Assembly: GCA_029204225.1 (NCBI GenBank)
Contig: CM055099.1
Coordinates: 69,485,349 to 69,549,348, forward strand
Source: Diphasiastrum complanatum
Lineage: Eukaryota; Streptophyta; Lycopodiopsida; Lycopodiales; Lycopodiaceae
DNA length: 64,000 nt
Reading direction: 5' to 3'
In this document: positions 33,808 to 44,552 of the stretch, in pieces
Layout: each line of letters starts with the position of its first letter
Numbering within the stretch: the stretch's first letter is position 1
Program-made: the position numbers and the translations under genes
The notes under the pieces: generated by a model
Seen by the model: only the letters and a program-made list of their open reading frames with translations
Database searches by the model: none
What the model was told of the DNA's origin: nothing

Positions 33808-34860
33808 TCCAGCTGCCTCTGCAAACCCTCTCTGGTCGGGGATACTAGTACTACATCATCCGCATAAAGGAGAATAGCAATCAGAATGGTGCCAAGTCTA
33901 CAGCCACCCCCACCACACTGTGAGATGACTCGCTCTAACTCATCAATATACAATCCAAAGAGAACCGGTGAAAGAGAGCACCCCTGTTTCACCCCAATGG
34001 TGCTCCAAATGTGATCAGATAGGCCAGTGCTATGTCGGAAACATCCCAAGACCTTCTCATAAAGAGCCATCATTGCTAAAACAATATCTGTGGAGAAACC
34101 AAGGTCACGAAGTCTCTGAATGAGCAGGGAGCGTAGTACAAAATCGAAGGCTTTCGTGAAATCTACAAAACAGCAGTAAACCCTCTCTTTCTTGTACTTA
34201 GCTTCCTCACTCAAGGCTCGAAGTGTAAAAATATGGTTAGTGGTAGAATAATGAGATCGGAAACCTGCCTACCCCAATGCATGTAATCTCCGAGCTTCCG
34301 CCTCTGAACTCACTGCAGACTGGAGTATGGTACCATAGAGCTTCGTGAGAACATGTCCGATCATGATGGTGCGGTAATTACCAGGAATCATGGGATCACC
34401 ATTTTTATGAATAGGGTGGATGATGTTGGTGCACTAGGATGAGGGGAAACCAGAGACAACGGTGGAATTGAGGAGAGTGGCTAGTGTGGGAGCAAGGAGG
34501 TCGGAAGCATGGGTTAGGAGTTCAGATTCAAGGTCTTCGATATCTCTTGCTTTATGGGACTTCATTCTCTTGATGGCCGTAAGTACCATGTCAGATGTGA
34601 AGCAGGTGAACTCAGAGGGGCGTGGGGAGATAGAACTGGGTGCGTCGGTGGGTATGGTATATAGTTTGGTAGCATATTCGGTCCATATGCGAAGGTCATC
34701 CAGGAGGGGTGGTGGAGCACGAGGGATAAACTCACGCCAAAAGGCGACCGAAGAGGAACTGAAGAGAAGATCAACAAGACGCGTTCCTTCGGAGTCATCA
34801 TAGATACGCTTTTTTTCGGCGGAGTGTGTGATGGTAAGAGCGCCTGGCGGAGTGGAGGAG
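33408..34860 (-). pseudogene. LINE B reverse transcriptase
   Basis: CCFVDFTKAFDFVLRSLLIQRL, KQGCSLSPVLFGLYIDELERV and AILLYADDVVLVSPTREGLQRQL give the RT A, B and catalytic C (YADD) motifs in one frame (34214-33408). Upstream pieces (HPIHK, NYRTIMIGHVL) lie at 34260-34480 with stops. This is the cleanest RT palm in the window. Confidence 0.88.
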
Positions 34861-34879
34861 ATGAGGACCTGTGCCCGAG

Positions 34880-36007
34880 AGTGATGTCGAGAAAGCGTTT
34901 AGCTTGAGCCAATGCATCCTGTGTGTCTAGAACTCCACGAACTCTAATATTGTGGGCTTTTTGGTCTCGAGATTTCTCTTCCGAGATGGTGGCTGAGATA
35001 ACTGAGGAGATGGGAGCGCTGGGTTTGGTCCCCTTTTTCAAAACTGATGCCCAAGAAAGGGCCTCTTCGTGTTGCTTCTCGATCTTGGTTTCTAGCTCTC
35101 ATAGCATGTTGGTGGTGGATTCCGAAGCTGCGGCCTGTTTGATTCCGATGGATTGTTTGAGTGAGGCAACCTTGGACTGCAATAGCTTCTTCTCGTTGAT
35201 CAAAGAAGTAACCGTTCCTTTCAGTTGTGAAATTTCATGCCGCAAAAACTGGAAATCTGCCTTGAATTGATCAATTTGCCAAGATGAAAAAAGTTCAATT
35301 GATTTAGAAGGCGTATACAGAATATTGGCTGTAGACTGTGGTGCCTGGAAGGAGGAAGAGTGAGCAATGATCGGTGTGGGAAGAATAGGGTCAGAAGACG
35401 GAAGAGGAGCCGAATCAGGGGAGCAGCCATCAGAGAGGGGGGTGGGGGTTGCAGCAGGATAGGGAGATGGGTCATCGAGGGAGTGAGGTGAAGTGGTAGC
35501 GAGAGAGGGGGCTGGAATGACTATGAGAGGAGGTGAGAGATTAGCGAGGGGGGGTGAGGGATCAGCGAGGGGGTGAGGTGAGGGGGCAGCGAGAGGGGGG
35601 GTTGGGGTGGCAGCGAGAGGGGGTGAGGAGGGTGGATGAGTGGAGGGGTCAGCGAGGAGGATGGGTGAGGGGGTGGCATCTAGGAGATCGGGGAGGTCAG
35701 CGAGGGAGGGGGATGGAGCAGTGAGGGGGGAAGGAGAAGGAGAAGGAGCAGCGAGGGGAGAACGGGAAGGGGCAGCGATGGGGGAACGAGAAGGAGCAGC
35801 GAGGGGGTTAGGGGAAGGGGCAGCGAGGGGGGGAGGTGAGTGGTGAGTGAGGGAGGTGAGTGAGGAGGTGGCTGGGGAGCGTGAAGATCTGCGAGCAGGG
35901 GCGAGGGGAGGAGGAGGGGCCATGGTGGAGGGCGGACCAGGGCAGGGCAAGGGCAGGGTCTAGGACAGGGCAGCCATCGTTGGAGGAGTTGGAGGAGCAG
36001 CCATCGC

Positions 36008-36008
<1 letters not shown>
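34880..36008 (-). pseudogene. LINE B ORF1 (N-terminal and coiled-coil part)
   Basis: Starts at the (CT)n border or at the MAPPPPLAPARRS Met (35933). A long Pro/Ala/Ser repeat region (LAAPSPxP units) precedes SSWQIDQFKADFQFLRHEISQL and a coiled coil (LINEKKLLQSKVASLKQSIG). After a frame change come KKGTKPSAPISSVISATI and RVRGVLDTQDA. This layout (disordered N-term, coiled coil, RRM-like start) matches LINE ORF1 RNA-binding proteins. The C-terminal nucleic-acid binding domain is deleted. Confidence 0.8.

Positions 36009-36068
<60 letters not shown>
36009..36068 (+). repeat. (GA)n microsatellite between LINE B and hAT gene
   Basis: Sixty bases of GA. LINE B ORF1 begins a few bases to its left (minus strand) and the hAT BED exon a few bases to its right (+ strand). 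Confidence 0.95.
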
Positions 36069-36071
<3 letters not shown>

Positions 36072-36311
36072 CAGGGATCCCTTGTGGGATCACGTCACCA
36101 TCGCTGCGGCCTATGGCACATCGGGCACGAAGAGATGGACTTGCAGATACTGTCACCAGTCTTACATTGGAGGGCCCACACGCATCAGGGCACATTTGTT
36201 ACGCATGAGGGGGTACGAGATTACCCCTTGCATGCATGCTCCTGACACGCTACTCACTCTTTGTCGCATCGGAGGAGGTTAGCCCTTCGAGGATGGGGCC
36301 CAGACCGAGAG
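36069..36311 (+). pseudogene. hAT exon 1: BED zinc finger
   Basis: RDPLWDHVTIAAAYGTSGTKRW followed by TCRYCHQSY.GGPTRIRAHLL: the aromatic start, CX2C and His of a BED finger, which binds the transposon ends. An in-frame TAG at about 36278 precedes the best donor (GAG|GTAAAC, 36311). Confidence 0.8.
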
Positions 36312-36474
36312 GTAAACATTCAACTCTAAGACTCTTACACTTCAAACATTGATCAAGTTTTAAGTTTTAACTCACATGATACATCAAGTTTGAAGTTTCA
36401 ATTTCATTTATTATCTAATTTCATTGATCATCAGTTTCATTGTATTGTAATTTCAAATTTGTCTTTTTTGGCAG

Positions 36475-37622
36475 ATCGAGATGCAGTCACGACAACACAC
36501 TCAAAGGCCACCACATCATGCCCCCCAGTTGCCATCCGCTCACCCCTCGCTTCCCATGGCCCAGAGGATAGAGCTGCAGATGAGGCAGGGCCTAGTACCC
36601 GGCCTGACCCGCCTTCTGGTGCAGGATCTTCGACACCACCTCCAGCCATGACCATACTGGCACCACATCATCCACCTGAGAGAGTAGGAGGTAGACGGGG
36701 ATGCACTACACAAATGGGGGGTAGGGAGTACTATGTGTCCAGCCCCAGAGCCATGGCAGAGGCAGAGGTTGCTGTTCGACAGTTGTTCTACACCTGCGAT
36801 CTGCCATTTCATTTGGCTAGGACCCCGGCATGGAGGAGGGCGATGAGTGTGGTGAGTGCGATTGGGCAGGTGTGGCAGGGGACATCTTGCGAGCACCTGA
36901 GGACTAAGGGGCTTCTTGATGAGCGGGCTTCTGTTGACCAAAAGCTAGAGCCTGTCAGGAAGGCATGGGCCCAATACGTACTACTTGCTTTTAACTTTAT
37001 GTACTCTAAACTTTAAAGACTTTATGATGATTGATCTGAAATCATTGATATGTGTTATGTATTTTGTATTATGTAGTAATAAGTATGTACATTGTAATTT
37101 GTACATTAAGTTTTAACTTTTCATACATTGTGCCATTTGGTGGCATTGCACATGCGGCATGCCACAATGCGTACTTATTACTTGTTAATTGCAGCTAGCT
37201 ATTTATGTTTAATCATGAATCATGAATCATGATTGTAATTTGTCAATATTCAAATGATCATTTATCATTAGAATTTGCCATGAAATTTGAATTACAATAT
37301 AAGATCTATCCTCTCGGATCTATCTTGTTTTGTCACCTGTAAGTTGTGCAACACTGCAACAATGCAATGTGAGTCGTGACCACGGTCCACTGACTTGTCA
37401 CTTGTCACCTGTGAACTTTCAACTAGGTATGGTTGCACCATCATATCTGATGGTTGGAGCGATACGAGGAGGCGCCACATATTGAATATCCTGGTGTCTT
37501 CGTGCATGGGGACGATGTTTTTTAGATCCATTGACACCTCTGGGGAGGCAGTCACGGGCGAGTACATGTTCTCACATATTCGAGCTGCCATTGAGGAGGT
37601 TGGACCACAACACGTTGTACAG
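36475..37622 (+). pseudogene. hAT exons 2-3: linker and start of DUF659
   Basis: Exon 2 (36475-36977) carries a Pro/Ser/Gly linker then VRQLFYTCDLPFHLARTPAWRRAM and EHLRTKGLLDE...LEPVRKAWAQY, the start of DUF659. Exon 3 (37427-37622) gives GCTIISDGWSDTRRRHILNI and MFFRSIDTSGEAVTGEYMF with the first acidic catalytic position in DGWSD. Join of exon 2 to 3 is phase-inconsistent by the best borders, a sign of decay or an unrecognised border. Confidence 0.82.
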
Positions 37623-37857
37623 GTATATATATTATACTTATTACAATTTAGTATTTATGGTTTACCTATAATGTTAAATGGTATTAGGTAATTACTAATT
37701 TGTAAATGTCAATGTTGAATGTTCATTGTTCAATGGCGATTTTGGATTGATTAACAATGGATTATGGTTCACTAAGCAGTTGCCAGTTGCCACTGAGCAC
37801 TTGAGTCTTGAATTCGGAATTCCAAAGTCACGCACATTGCATTGTATGGTTGTGCAG

Positions 37858-38632
37858 GTGGTCACAGATAATGCGTCAAACTGCGTCTCCATGGGTAGGC
37901 TCGTTAATGAGACCTACCCCCACATCTTTTGGACACCTTGTGCTGCACACTGCCTGGACTTGTTGGTCGAGGATGTGGCCAAGATTCCATGGATTGCGGA
38001 GGTGGTGCGTACTGCACGGTTCTTGGTGAGATTTGTCACCAAGAAGCCTAGGGTCCTAGCCATGTTCAAGAGACAGTCCACCTTGGATGTCTTGAGACCT
38101 GCCCCCACCAGGTATGCAAGTTGCAAGTTGCAACTCAAATTTGATTCTTGAATGCGCTTCTGTAGACTGTTGGTATTAGGTAAGTATTTACTGTTTAGTT
38201 AGTAGTTACTAGTGATAAATATTTCATGCAATGATGCATGTGCCATGTATTGTCTTGACTCTTGACTCTTGTCAGATCAGAAGTTAGAACTTATAATTTC
38301 TCACTTGTGCAATGTGCCCTATGCAGGTTTGCATTTATGTTCTTGGTCCTGGAACGACTGTTGAAAGTTCATCAGGGCTTGAGGCAGATGGTTGTTGCCG
38401 TTGATTGGGCGCAGTGGGGGCCGTCGCAGGAGCCCAAGAGTAAGAGATTCGAGCTGACGGTTATGTATTCACCATTTTGGGATGAGGCTCGATCCATTGT
38501 GGTGGGCCTACAGCCCATCTACACTGTCCTGCGCCTTACAGATCGAGAGGGCTGCACATTGGGCCTCTTGTACGAGTTCATGGACAGGCTGGGCGAGCAG
38601 TTGAGGCTTTGCACGACCATTAGCCCAGAGAG
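37858..38632 (+). pseudogene. hAT exons 4-5: catalytic core
   Basis: Exon 4: VVTDNASNCVSMGRLV..PHIFWTPCAAHCLDLLVEDV, with the second catalytic Asp (TDNA) and the CAAHCLDL motif; ends PAPTR. Exon 5 completes the split Arg codon (AG|G) and reads FAFMFLVLERLLKVHQGLRQMV, as in other plant hAT proteins. All borders are canonical and in phase. Confidence 0.88.
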
Positions 38633-38758
38633 GTATATCAAGATTCAAATTTCAAATGTAGTATGTAGACAATAGTATGCAGTATGTACTATCATGTACA
38701 TTGTACTATATTGTATAATTATTACTGTGTCTTGACTCTTCAATCTTGATTCTTGCAG

Positions 38759-39478
38759 ACTTGCGGAGGTCCGGCTTCTTTGGCAGAGCAGGTGGGAGTG
38801 GTTTCATAGGCCCCTGCATGCCATGGCCCACATACTCCATCCACTTTGGAGGAATGAGGAGCAGTTCACAGATAGGGAGCTAAGGGATGGCTGGAATGCC
38901 TATATCTCCCGAGTTTATCTTGATGTACGCGAGTAGGATAACCTGCTAGATGAGCTTCAGATTTTCAGGCAGGAGACCTTGGAGCGATAACTTGCTAGAT
39001 GAGCTTCAGATTTTCAGGCAGGAGACCTTGGAGTTCGCCACTGGCCCGACGCTTTTGAGAGAGGGTAATAAACTTTTAACTGACCATGTGGCATGGTTCA
39101 TTACAGTTTAAGCTTGTTACTTCACATTTTACTGCACAGTTAGTCAATCATATTGTAACTTGTTGGAACTTGGAACTTGGTTGCAACTTGCAAGTAGTAA
39201 GTACTAACTGCCCCTTGAACTATGATTCAGGCCAGCTACGTCCCGTGTCATGGTGGTCGAAGTTTGGGGTTGATGTCCCCAAATTGCGTCGCCTTGCCAT
39301 CAGGATTCTTTCACAGGACTGCACTGCAGTCGCTTGTGAGAGGAATTGGAGTGTCCATTCCCTGATTCACGCGAAGAAGAGGAATCGACTATGATCAGCG
39401 CAGTTGGAGAGGTTGGTGTACGTACACGCCAACCTGAGACTTTTGGATAGACTCCAGACCACCGCAGAGCCTATCCAG
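38759..39478 (+). pseudogene. hAT exons 6-7: insertion domain end and dimerisation region
   Basis: Exon 6 encodes RLAEVRLLWQSRWEWFHRPLHAMAHILHP but carries TAG at about 38934 and a 49-bp tandem duplication. Exon 7 holds WWSKFGVDVPKLRRLAIRILSQDCTAVACERNWS, the hAT C-terminal dimerisation motif, and a TGA after KKRNRL (39392). Confidence 0.85.
38937..39034 (+). repeat. 49-bp tandem duplication inside hAT exon 6
   Basis: Copies 38937-38985 and 38986-39034 (gataac[c/t]tgctagatgagc...) differ at one or two bases. The unit is not a multiple of three, so it shifts the frame. Confidence 0.85.
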
Positions 39479-39684
39479 GTAACTTGTAAGCCATAATTTC
39501 TAAATTCTAACATGTGATCTATCATCCCAGGTGGTAGGACCTAGTTGGCAGTTAGTAGATACTAAATAGATCATATTACATACTCCATAGTAGATACTAG
39601 ACTGTAGCTAAATTTTAACTTTTGTCGGGACTCGGGCCTCCAAATTTTGTCTTGATTTCAATGTGCATTGTGACATGTGCGTAG

Positions 39685-40208
39685 GTTAATCCCGATCTGA
39701 TCGATCTGGCAAAGGTTCTAGAGTTGCCATCGAGAGACCAGTCAGAGGAGGACGTGTACGCATTCCTCCATGAGGAGGCCATGCAGAGTGCAGGTGAGAA
39801 ATTAGGATTGTCTAAGGTCTTGAATTAAATTTTCGAAGTTCGAAGTTACTAATTATCGTAATTTACGAATTTGCAGGCAATAACACGTTTGTCCCTCTTT
39901 GTGTGCACTGTGCAGGGCCTGTCACTCGAGCAGAGCGTAGGACGAGGGCAGGAGAGGGTAGCAGCTCCCGTGCTCATAGCCCCGAGGACGAGTCTGAGTC
40001 TGAGTCTGAGTCTGAGGCATCGTCAGGGTCAGAGTCCTCAGAGGAGGAGTATGAGGATGAGGAGTCCGAGGAGGGCGGGGATGAGGATGAGGGGCATCAT
40101 ACCTCTGCCTCTGATGAGGATTTCGCAGCTGAGCCTACCACTCGAGAGGCCACAACAGGCTCCACAGCACCAGCGAGTGGGAGGAGACTCAGGTGTAGGA
40201 GAGCTTAG
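39685..40208 (+). pseudogene. hAT exons 8-9: acidic C-terminal tail
   Basis: Exon 8 (VNPDLIDLAKVLELPSRDQS...) joins to exon 9 by a split Gly codon. Exon 9 is a Ser/Glu/Asp-rich tail (SESESESEASSGSESSEEE) ending RRLRCRRA and a TAG at 40206. Such tails are disordered; function unknown. Confidence 0.7.
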
Positions 40209-40259
40209 AGTGCTCACTGTAGCCTACTCAGTGCTCATTGATGTCAGATGATTGTACAT

Positions 40260-41640
40260 TAGATCATTGTAGTTACTAGTCTGTAGATGTTCATGTCACT
40301 AGATGAGTATTGACTCTTGAGCTGTTTACAGTGTAGTATGTACACATCATGATTTATCATCAGACACATCGCGCATTGTATTTACTATTATGTTATGATT
40401 CATGATTCATGATATATTATGGATTCTAGAATCTAGTTTCAAGTTTCAAGTTTCTGATTCCTGAAGTTAAGTTTTAACTGTAGTATGTACTACGTAGTCT
40501 GTTTAATGTTAGTCGATTATTTAATTACTAATGGTTAAAGCCTTAAAGGTTTAAAGTTTAAACTTTAAAGTTTTGCAATTTTGATTTTGGTATTTAAATA
40601 TTAATGTCTTATGTTAGAACTTAGAAGTTTCAAGTTACTAGTTAGTACTTAGTAGTTACTAGTTAGAACTTAGTAGACTGTAGGTACATATGTCATATAG
40701 ATAATAGAATGTTCAATGTTAAAACTTCAATGTTGAATGATGAATGATGATGACAGATGTAAGATAAATCTAAGTTTCTAACCTAAATTTTTTTGGCTTT
40801 CTCAAGAGTCAAACATTGTCATAACCTTCTTGTTTATTCTTTTGTCCGACCTCGACATTGCAATTTGCAAATAAGTTTGAACTTCAACTTTCAAGTTTCA
40901 ACTTTGAAACAAAATTAGAATTTACAATCTACAGTCCTAGTACCTAGTACCTACGTACTACGTAGTACGTACTACGGTCCCGGGTCTAGACTCTAGACTC
41001 TACCTAGTACCTAGCTAGTAGCTGCAGCCTGCCATTATCCATATCACTGATCAGTGGTCACTGTAGTCTGTATTAGACTAGTAAGTGGACCGTGGTCACG
41101 ACTCACTAGTTAGTAGTTAGAAGTTAGAACTTAGTACTAAGTACTAAGTAGTCAATGATGACTGGTCACTCATAACTATAATCTAATCTGTTATTAGGAA
41201 TCAGGATTCAGCTCTAGCCTCTTAGCTCAAATTTCAGTTATACTCCAGGCTCTTAATTTCTAAACCTTGAGTTCCAACCGGCAACGTCCAAGTGGCCACT
41301 GGCAAGTTCCAACTCGTTACAACTTACTCCACACTTGTCACTCACAGTCCTGAGTCTCCTTAGCAAGCAGTTGCCAGTGTCAAGTGAGCACTTAGCAGAT
41401 CCTTGTACCTGGGTAGTAGGGGGCCCGGGCCAGTGGCCACTGGGCCAGGATATGGTTAAAGTTACTAGTTACAACTTGCAAGTAAGTTACAACTTACAAC
41501 TTTGAACTTTCAAGTTTCAACTTACTGCAGTTCTCTTAAACTTGGGTCATAATGTCATTCTAATTTCTGTAAATTTTGTTTTGAAAATTGAATCTTGATA
41601 CAACAGGTCACACCGTCACAAGAGATCTGATTATCCTGAA
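40260..41640. other. Word-biased, palindrome-rich non-coding stretch
   Basis: Made of repeated short words such as gttactagttag, aacttagtagt, agtttcaagttt, tagtacctagtacc, gtactacgtagtacgtact. No coding domain. The introns of the hAT gene (e.g. 37020-37260, 38150-38280, 38645-38740, 39090-39220) have the same wording, so this is likely its 3' flank or part of the same element. Confidence 0.6.
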
Positions 41641-41752
41641 TTCTGATATCTGTAAATTTAGAGGAAGATTGAAGTTGTTTAGCTATTAAAATTTAAGTAT
41701 CTTTACTATCAGTGAATGTTTGACTTTTTTTTTGAAGAATTGGAAAAAAAAA

Positions 41753-41835
41753 GGTTCGAACCGTTTTCCGATTCGAACCTGGTCTGGCGGTTCAAACCTC
41801 AAAGAATCGGTTCGAACCGGCCGGTTCGAATCGAC
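41753..41835 (+). repeat. GGTTCGAACCG-type palindromic patch
   Basis: ggttcgaaccg, ttcgaacctgg, ggttcgaaccggccggttcgaa: five near-copies within 80 bases, several self-complementary. Same word as at 29555-29600. Confidence 0.6.
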
Positions 41836-41879
41836 CTATTGAATCGGGATGCAACCTTGCACAAATGTCCTGCACATGA

Positions 41880-42260
41880 TGGAAAAACCGCTGAAAATGG
41901 TGATGAAGTAGGGCGCTGAACAACCTCCAAACAATCAGCAAAATGGACAGCAAATCGGTGGAGAAATCCGTCGAAGATGGGAAGGTAGTAGGGCGCTGGG
42001 CAGTAGCTACCAAAATTTGCACATAACCTGAAAAAAAATAAAAAAAAAATGGAGAAAACCGCTGAAAATGGTGATGAAGTAGGGCGCTGGACTCCAATCA
42101 AGCCACGAATTGGGCAGCAAATCGGTGGAGAAAATCGACGAAAGTGACAAGGTAGTAGGGCGCTGGCTAGCCTCTACCAAATTTGGAAAAATGATGGAAA
42201 TTTGATGAAAAAATCGACGAAAGTGATGGGTTAGTAGGGCGTTGGACAGCCTCTACTTAA
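41880..42260 (-). repeat. Tandem repeat in element leader (GTAGGGCGCTGG core, 5 units)
   Basis: Cores near 41909, 41987, 42079, 42156 and 42233, spaced 75-92 bases, each preceded by gaaaa[c/t]cg[a/c]... and ggtgatgaa/ggtagta words. They adjoin a minus-strand primer site at 42287-42298. Confidence 0.7.
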
Positions 42261-42286
42261 TCTGAAAAAGTAGTGCACAGGAAAGT

Positions 42287-42298
42287 GCTCTGATACCA
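42287..42298 (-). other. tRNA-iMet primer-binding site of an LTR element remnant
   Basis: Minus strand TGGTATCAGAGC, a perfect iMet match. Confidence 0.75.
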
Positions 42299-42980
42299 AG
42301 TTACAAATGGAGCCACAACTGATCTAGAGCTAAGCTATGAAAGCATCACATAAGCAAGACTTAAGCTATGAAAGCAACACATAAGCAAGACTTAGAAAGC
42401 AGGAAAGAGAGAGATTAAGGAGACTAAAGAGAGAGATCAATATCATCAGCTGAATAACAAATGACACAGTTTCCCTACTTATAGCCAAGAGGAAGCCCTA
42501 AAAGGAAGCTTCCGCTGGCGATAATAGTGCGCCCTCCAAGAAGGCCCCCACTCCCCAGTCATATGTCCAAATGGCCTAATAATGAATAATAAGGCCAAAG
42601 GCCAACCATATAGTCTAAGTGTCACTAATGAATAAAAAGGGCCCAAGGCCTGCTTATGCATAAAGTAAAGTAAATGTAAATGGACGCGACGAATGTAATG
42701 AGCCAAGTCCATAACTACGGACCAAAAAGGCAACAATCGCAGTCTGTAAGCGGTGGCCAACGGACCGAAAGGCAACGATTGCGGTCACGAAGCAGTGGGG
42801 GTTCCCTATGGAAATGGGCGAAGGCTGTCACGGTGAAGGGAGGATGATATAAAGAAGGAAGCGGTATGCGAGGGAGCGGGGACGTATCAAGGAGACTGGA
42901 TTGAGCACTTGATCGTGGACATTGGTGATCAGAAGGGGGATCAAGCGTAGTAAGGGTGAGAGCCGAGCACATTGATCAGT
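42299..42980 (-). repeat. Candidate 5' LTR of the remnant (right end undetermined)
   Basis: Immediately abuts the primer site as (A)GTTACAAATGG, where TGTTA would be expected. It includes a 31-bp-period duplication (42331-42392, taagctatgaaagca[t/a]c...) and, on the minus strand, a TATAAG box near 42480. No second LTR was found. Confidence 0.45.
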
Positions 42981-43399
42981 ATTTGAGAGTTCATGTCAGG
43001 TTGTAGGCCGCAAGAAGAGTTGCCTTGCTTAAGACCTTGTGAGCGACGTTGATGTGGGCTTTGACTACTGTTCAGCTTTACGAGTTTATGTAATAGATGG
43101 TTGGCCATTGTAGTGGAAGTAAATTGAGGGTTGTCGTACTCTTTTGCACGAGTCTTGTTGTAATACAAGTGTCTGATTTTTATGGAATCATTATACTTTG
43201 CCATATTACTGTTTTGTGTTGTAGCAATGGAGTCGTGAAATGCGAATGTGTCAGTCCGTGTCATTACGTTCTGTGAGTGAGTCAAGTTAGATTCTGATAT
43301 GTCAGTTTGGATTACCATGGTTTTGTAACCATTTCCTATGAAAGATCTGTTTGATGTGACACAGTTAGTTGTAATTAACTCCAGGTAGTTAGGTAGCCA
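42981..43399. other. Unassigned spacer
   Basis: No domain recognised between the LTR candidate and LINE D. Confidence 0.35.
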
Positions 43400-44552
43400 A
43401 ATCCGTATCATGGAACTCCATCTGTCTGCCATGAAGCGGTTCGGGCATTAAAATCTCCAGTGAGGAAAATATGTTCAATGAGAGGTCCAGGTAAGGTGAT
43501 CCAACACCCTCGACAAAAGAAGAGGATTCCGGAGGAAAATAGCATGCAACAATGAAAATATCCCGTTTACCAGTCTCTCGGGCCTCCTAGAAGGCTTTAC
43601 TCCTCTCCTGAACCTGAATATAAGTGAGATCATCATCCATATATATGGTAGTGCCACGTAATTTGGCTCTACACCGTAAAGCCTCTCTATGTCTGGTCAA
43701 GGATGTGAAGCGAATGATCAATGTAGCTGCATCTCTGGTAATCCTCCAGGCTGTGTCTAACCCATCTGTCACATGTCCTAGGGTAGTCTTGAGAAAATTC
43801 TTAGCTTCCATAATGGCATCCTGTGTGTCTGGTATCCCACGGACCCTGATGTTATGGGCCTTTTGTTCCCTTGATCGTTCTTCCAAAATGGTGGCTGAGA
43901 TGACTGAGGAAATGGGAGCGCTAGGCTTGGTGCCTTTCTTCAATATTGCTGCCCAAGAAAGGGCTTCTTTTTTCTGCTGCTCAATCTTCTGTTCTATGTC
44001 CCGTATCATGGTGGTAGTTGATTCCGAGGCTGCAACTTGTTTAGTGCTGATCACTTGCTCCAATGAGGCAACTTTGGACTGCAACAAGTTCTTTTCTTTG
44101 ATTAAAGAGACCACTATTCCCTGTAGCTCTGAAAGTTCTTGTTTCATGAGTTGGAAATTTGCTAATATTTGGTCAACTTCCCAAGAAGAGAAATTTAGGA
44201 GGAGTGTATGGGATGAGTGCTGTAGATGGAGGTACTGTAGTTTCTTGGGAGAGAGGAGGCCAGTATGAATGGGCAGATCAGTATGATTGGAGTTCAAAGA
44301 AAAAGAAGAAGAAGAAATTGAAGAAGGAAGAGAAGAAGAGGAAGAGGGGGGAGCAGTAAGTTTGGACGTGGGATGGAGCGGAGGGGGAGGGGGCAGCGCT
44401 GCTGCCTGTGTGGCAGGCAGCGCTACCACATTTGCTTCTGATGTGGCAAGGGGGTCCGATGTGGCATCCAGCATGGCAGGGGAAGGGGTGACGTGGGTAT
44501 GGTGGCCGGTGAGGTGGTCGCCTGCCTGCTAGGGCTGCGGCGGCGGGGAGGC

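Larger units (their letters stand above)
32326..36008 (-). mobile_element. LINE copy B, bounded by (TC)n on both sides, endonuclease deleted
   Basis: Runs from the (TTTC)n tail at 32326-32339 through hairpin (32359-32372), ORF2 C-terminus, RT, and ORF1 to an ORF1 start beside the (CT)n tract at 36009-36068. Compared with copies C and D, ORF1 is cut after its TLGH motif (about 34880) and joined to pre-RT sequence, removing the ORF1 C-terminal domain and the whole endonuclease (about 2 kb). Confidence 0.9.
36069..40208 (+). mobile_element. hAT-type transposon gene with BED and DUF659 domains, nine exons
   Basis: Exons inferred from domain continuity and GT..AG borders: about 36069-36311, 36475-36977, 37427-37622, 37858-38111, 38327-38632, 38759-39064, 39231-39478, 39685-39793 and 39916-40208. 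The protein order is BED zinc finger, low-complexity linker, DUF659 (catalytic core), hAT C-terminal dimerisation region, acidic tail. Terminal inverted repeats and an 8-bp target duplication were not located. Stops in exons 6 and 7, a 49-bp duplication in exon 6 and an imperfect join of exons 2 and 3 argue for a recently dead copy. Confidence 0.82.

Noticed and set aside
35099-35950. Proline/alanine-rich 283-aa frame resembling an extensin or arabinogalactan protein
   Set aside because: It continues into the coiled coil and KKGTKPSAPISSV motifs of LINE ORF1 shared with copies C and D and has no signal peptide.
36007-36195. Ser-Leu or Arg-Glu repeat proteins over GA tracts (also at 18787-18972, 29512-29733, 44493-44620)
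   Set aside because: Translations of (GA)n/(TC)n microsatellites; no independent coding evidence.
41880-42260. Repeat array that could suggest a CRISPR or satellite array
   Set aside because: Eukaryotic context, imperfect units, directly next to a retrotransposon primer site.
43624-44268. 214-aa + strand frame
   Set aside because: Antisense shadow of the conserved LINE ORF1.
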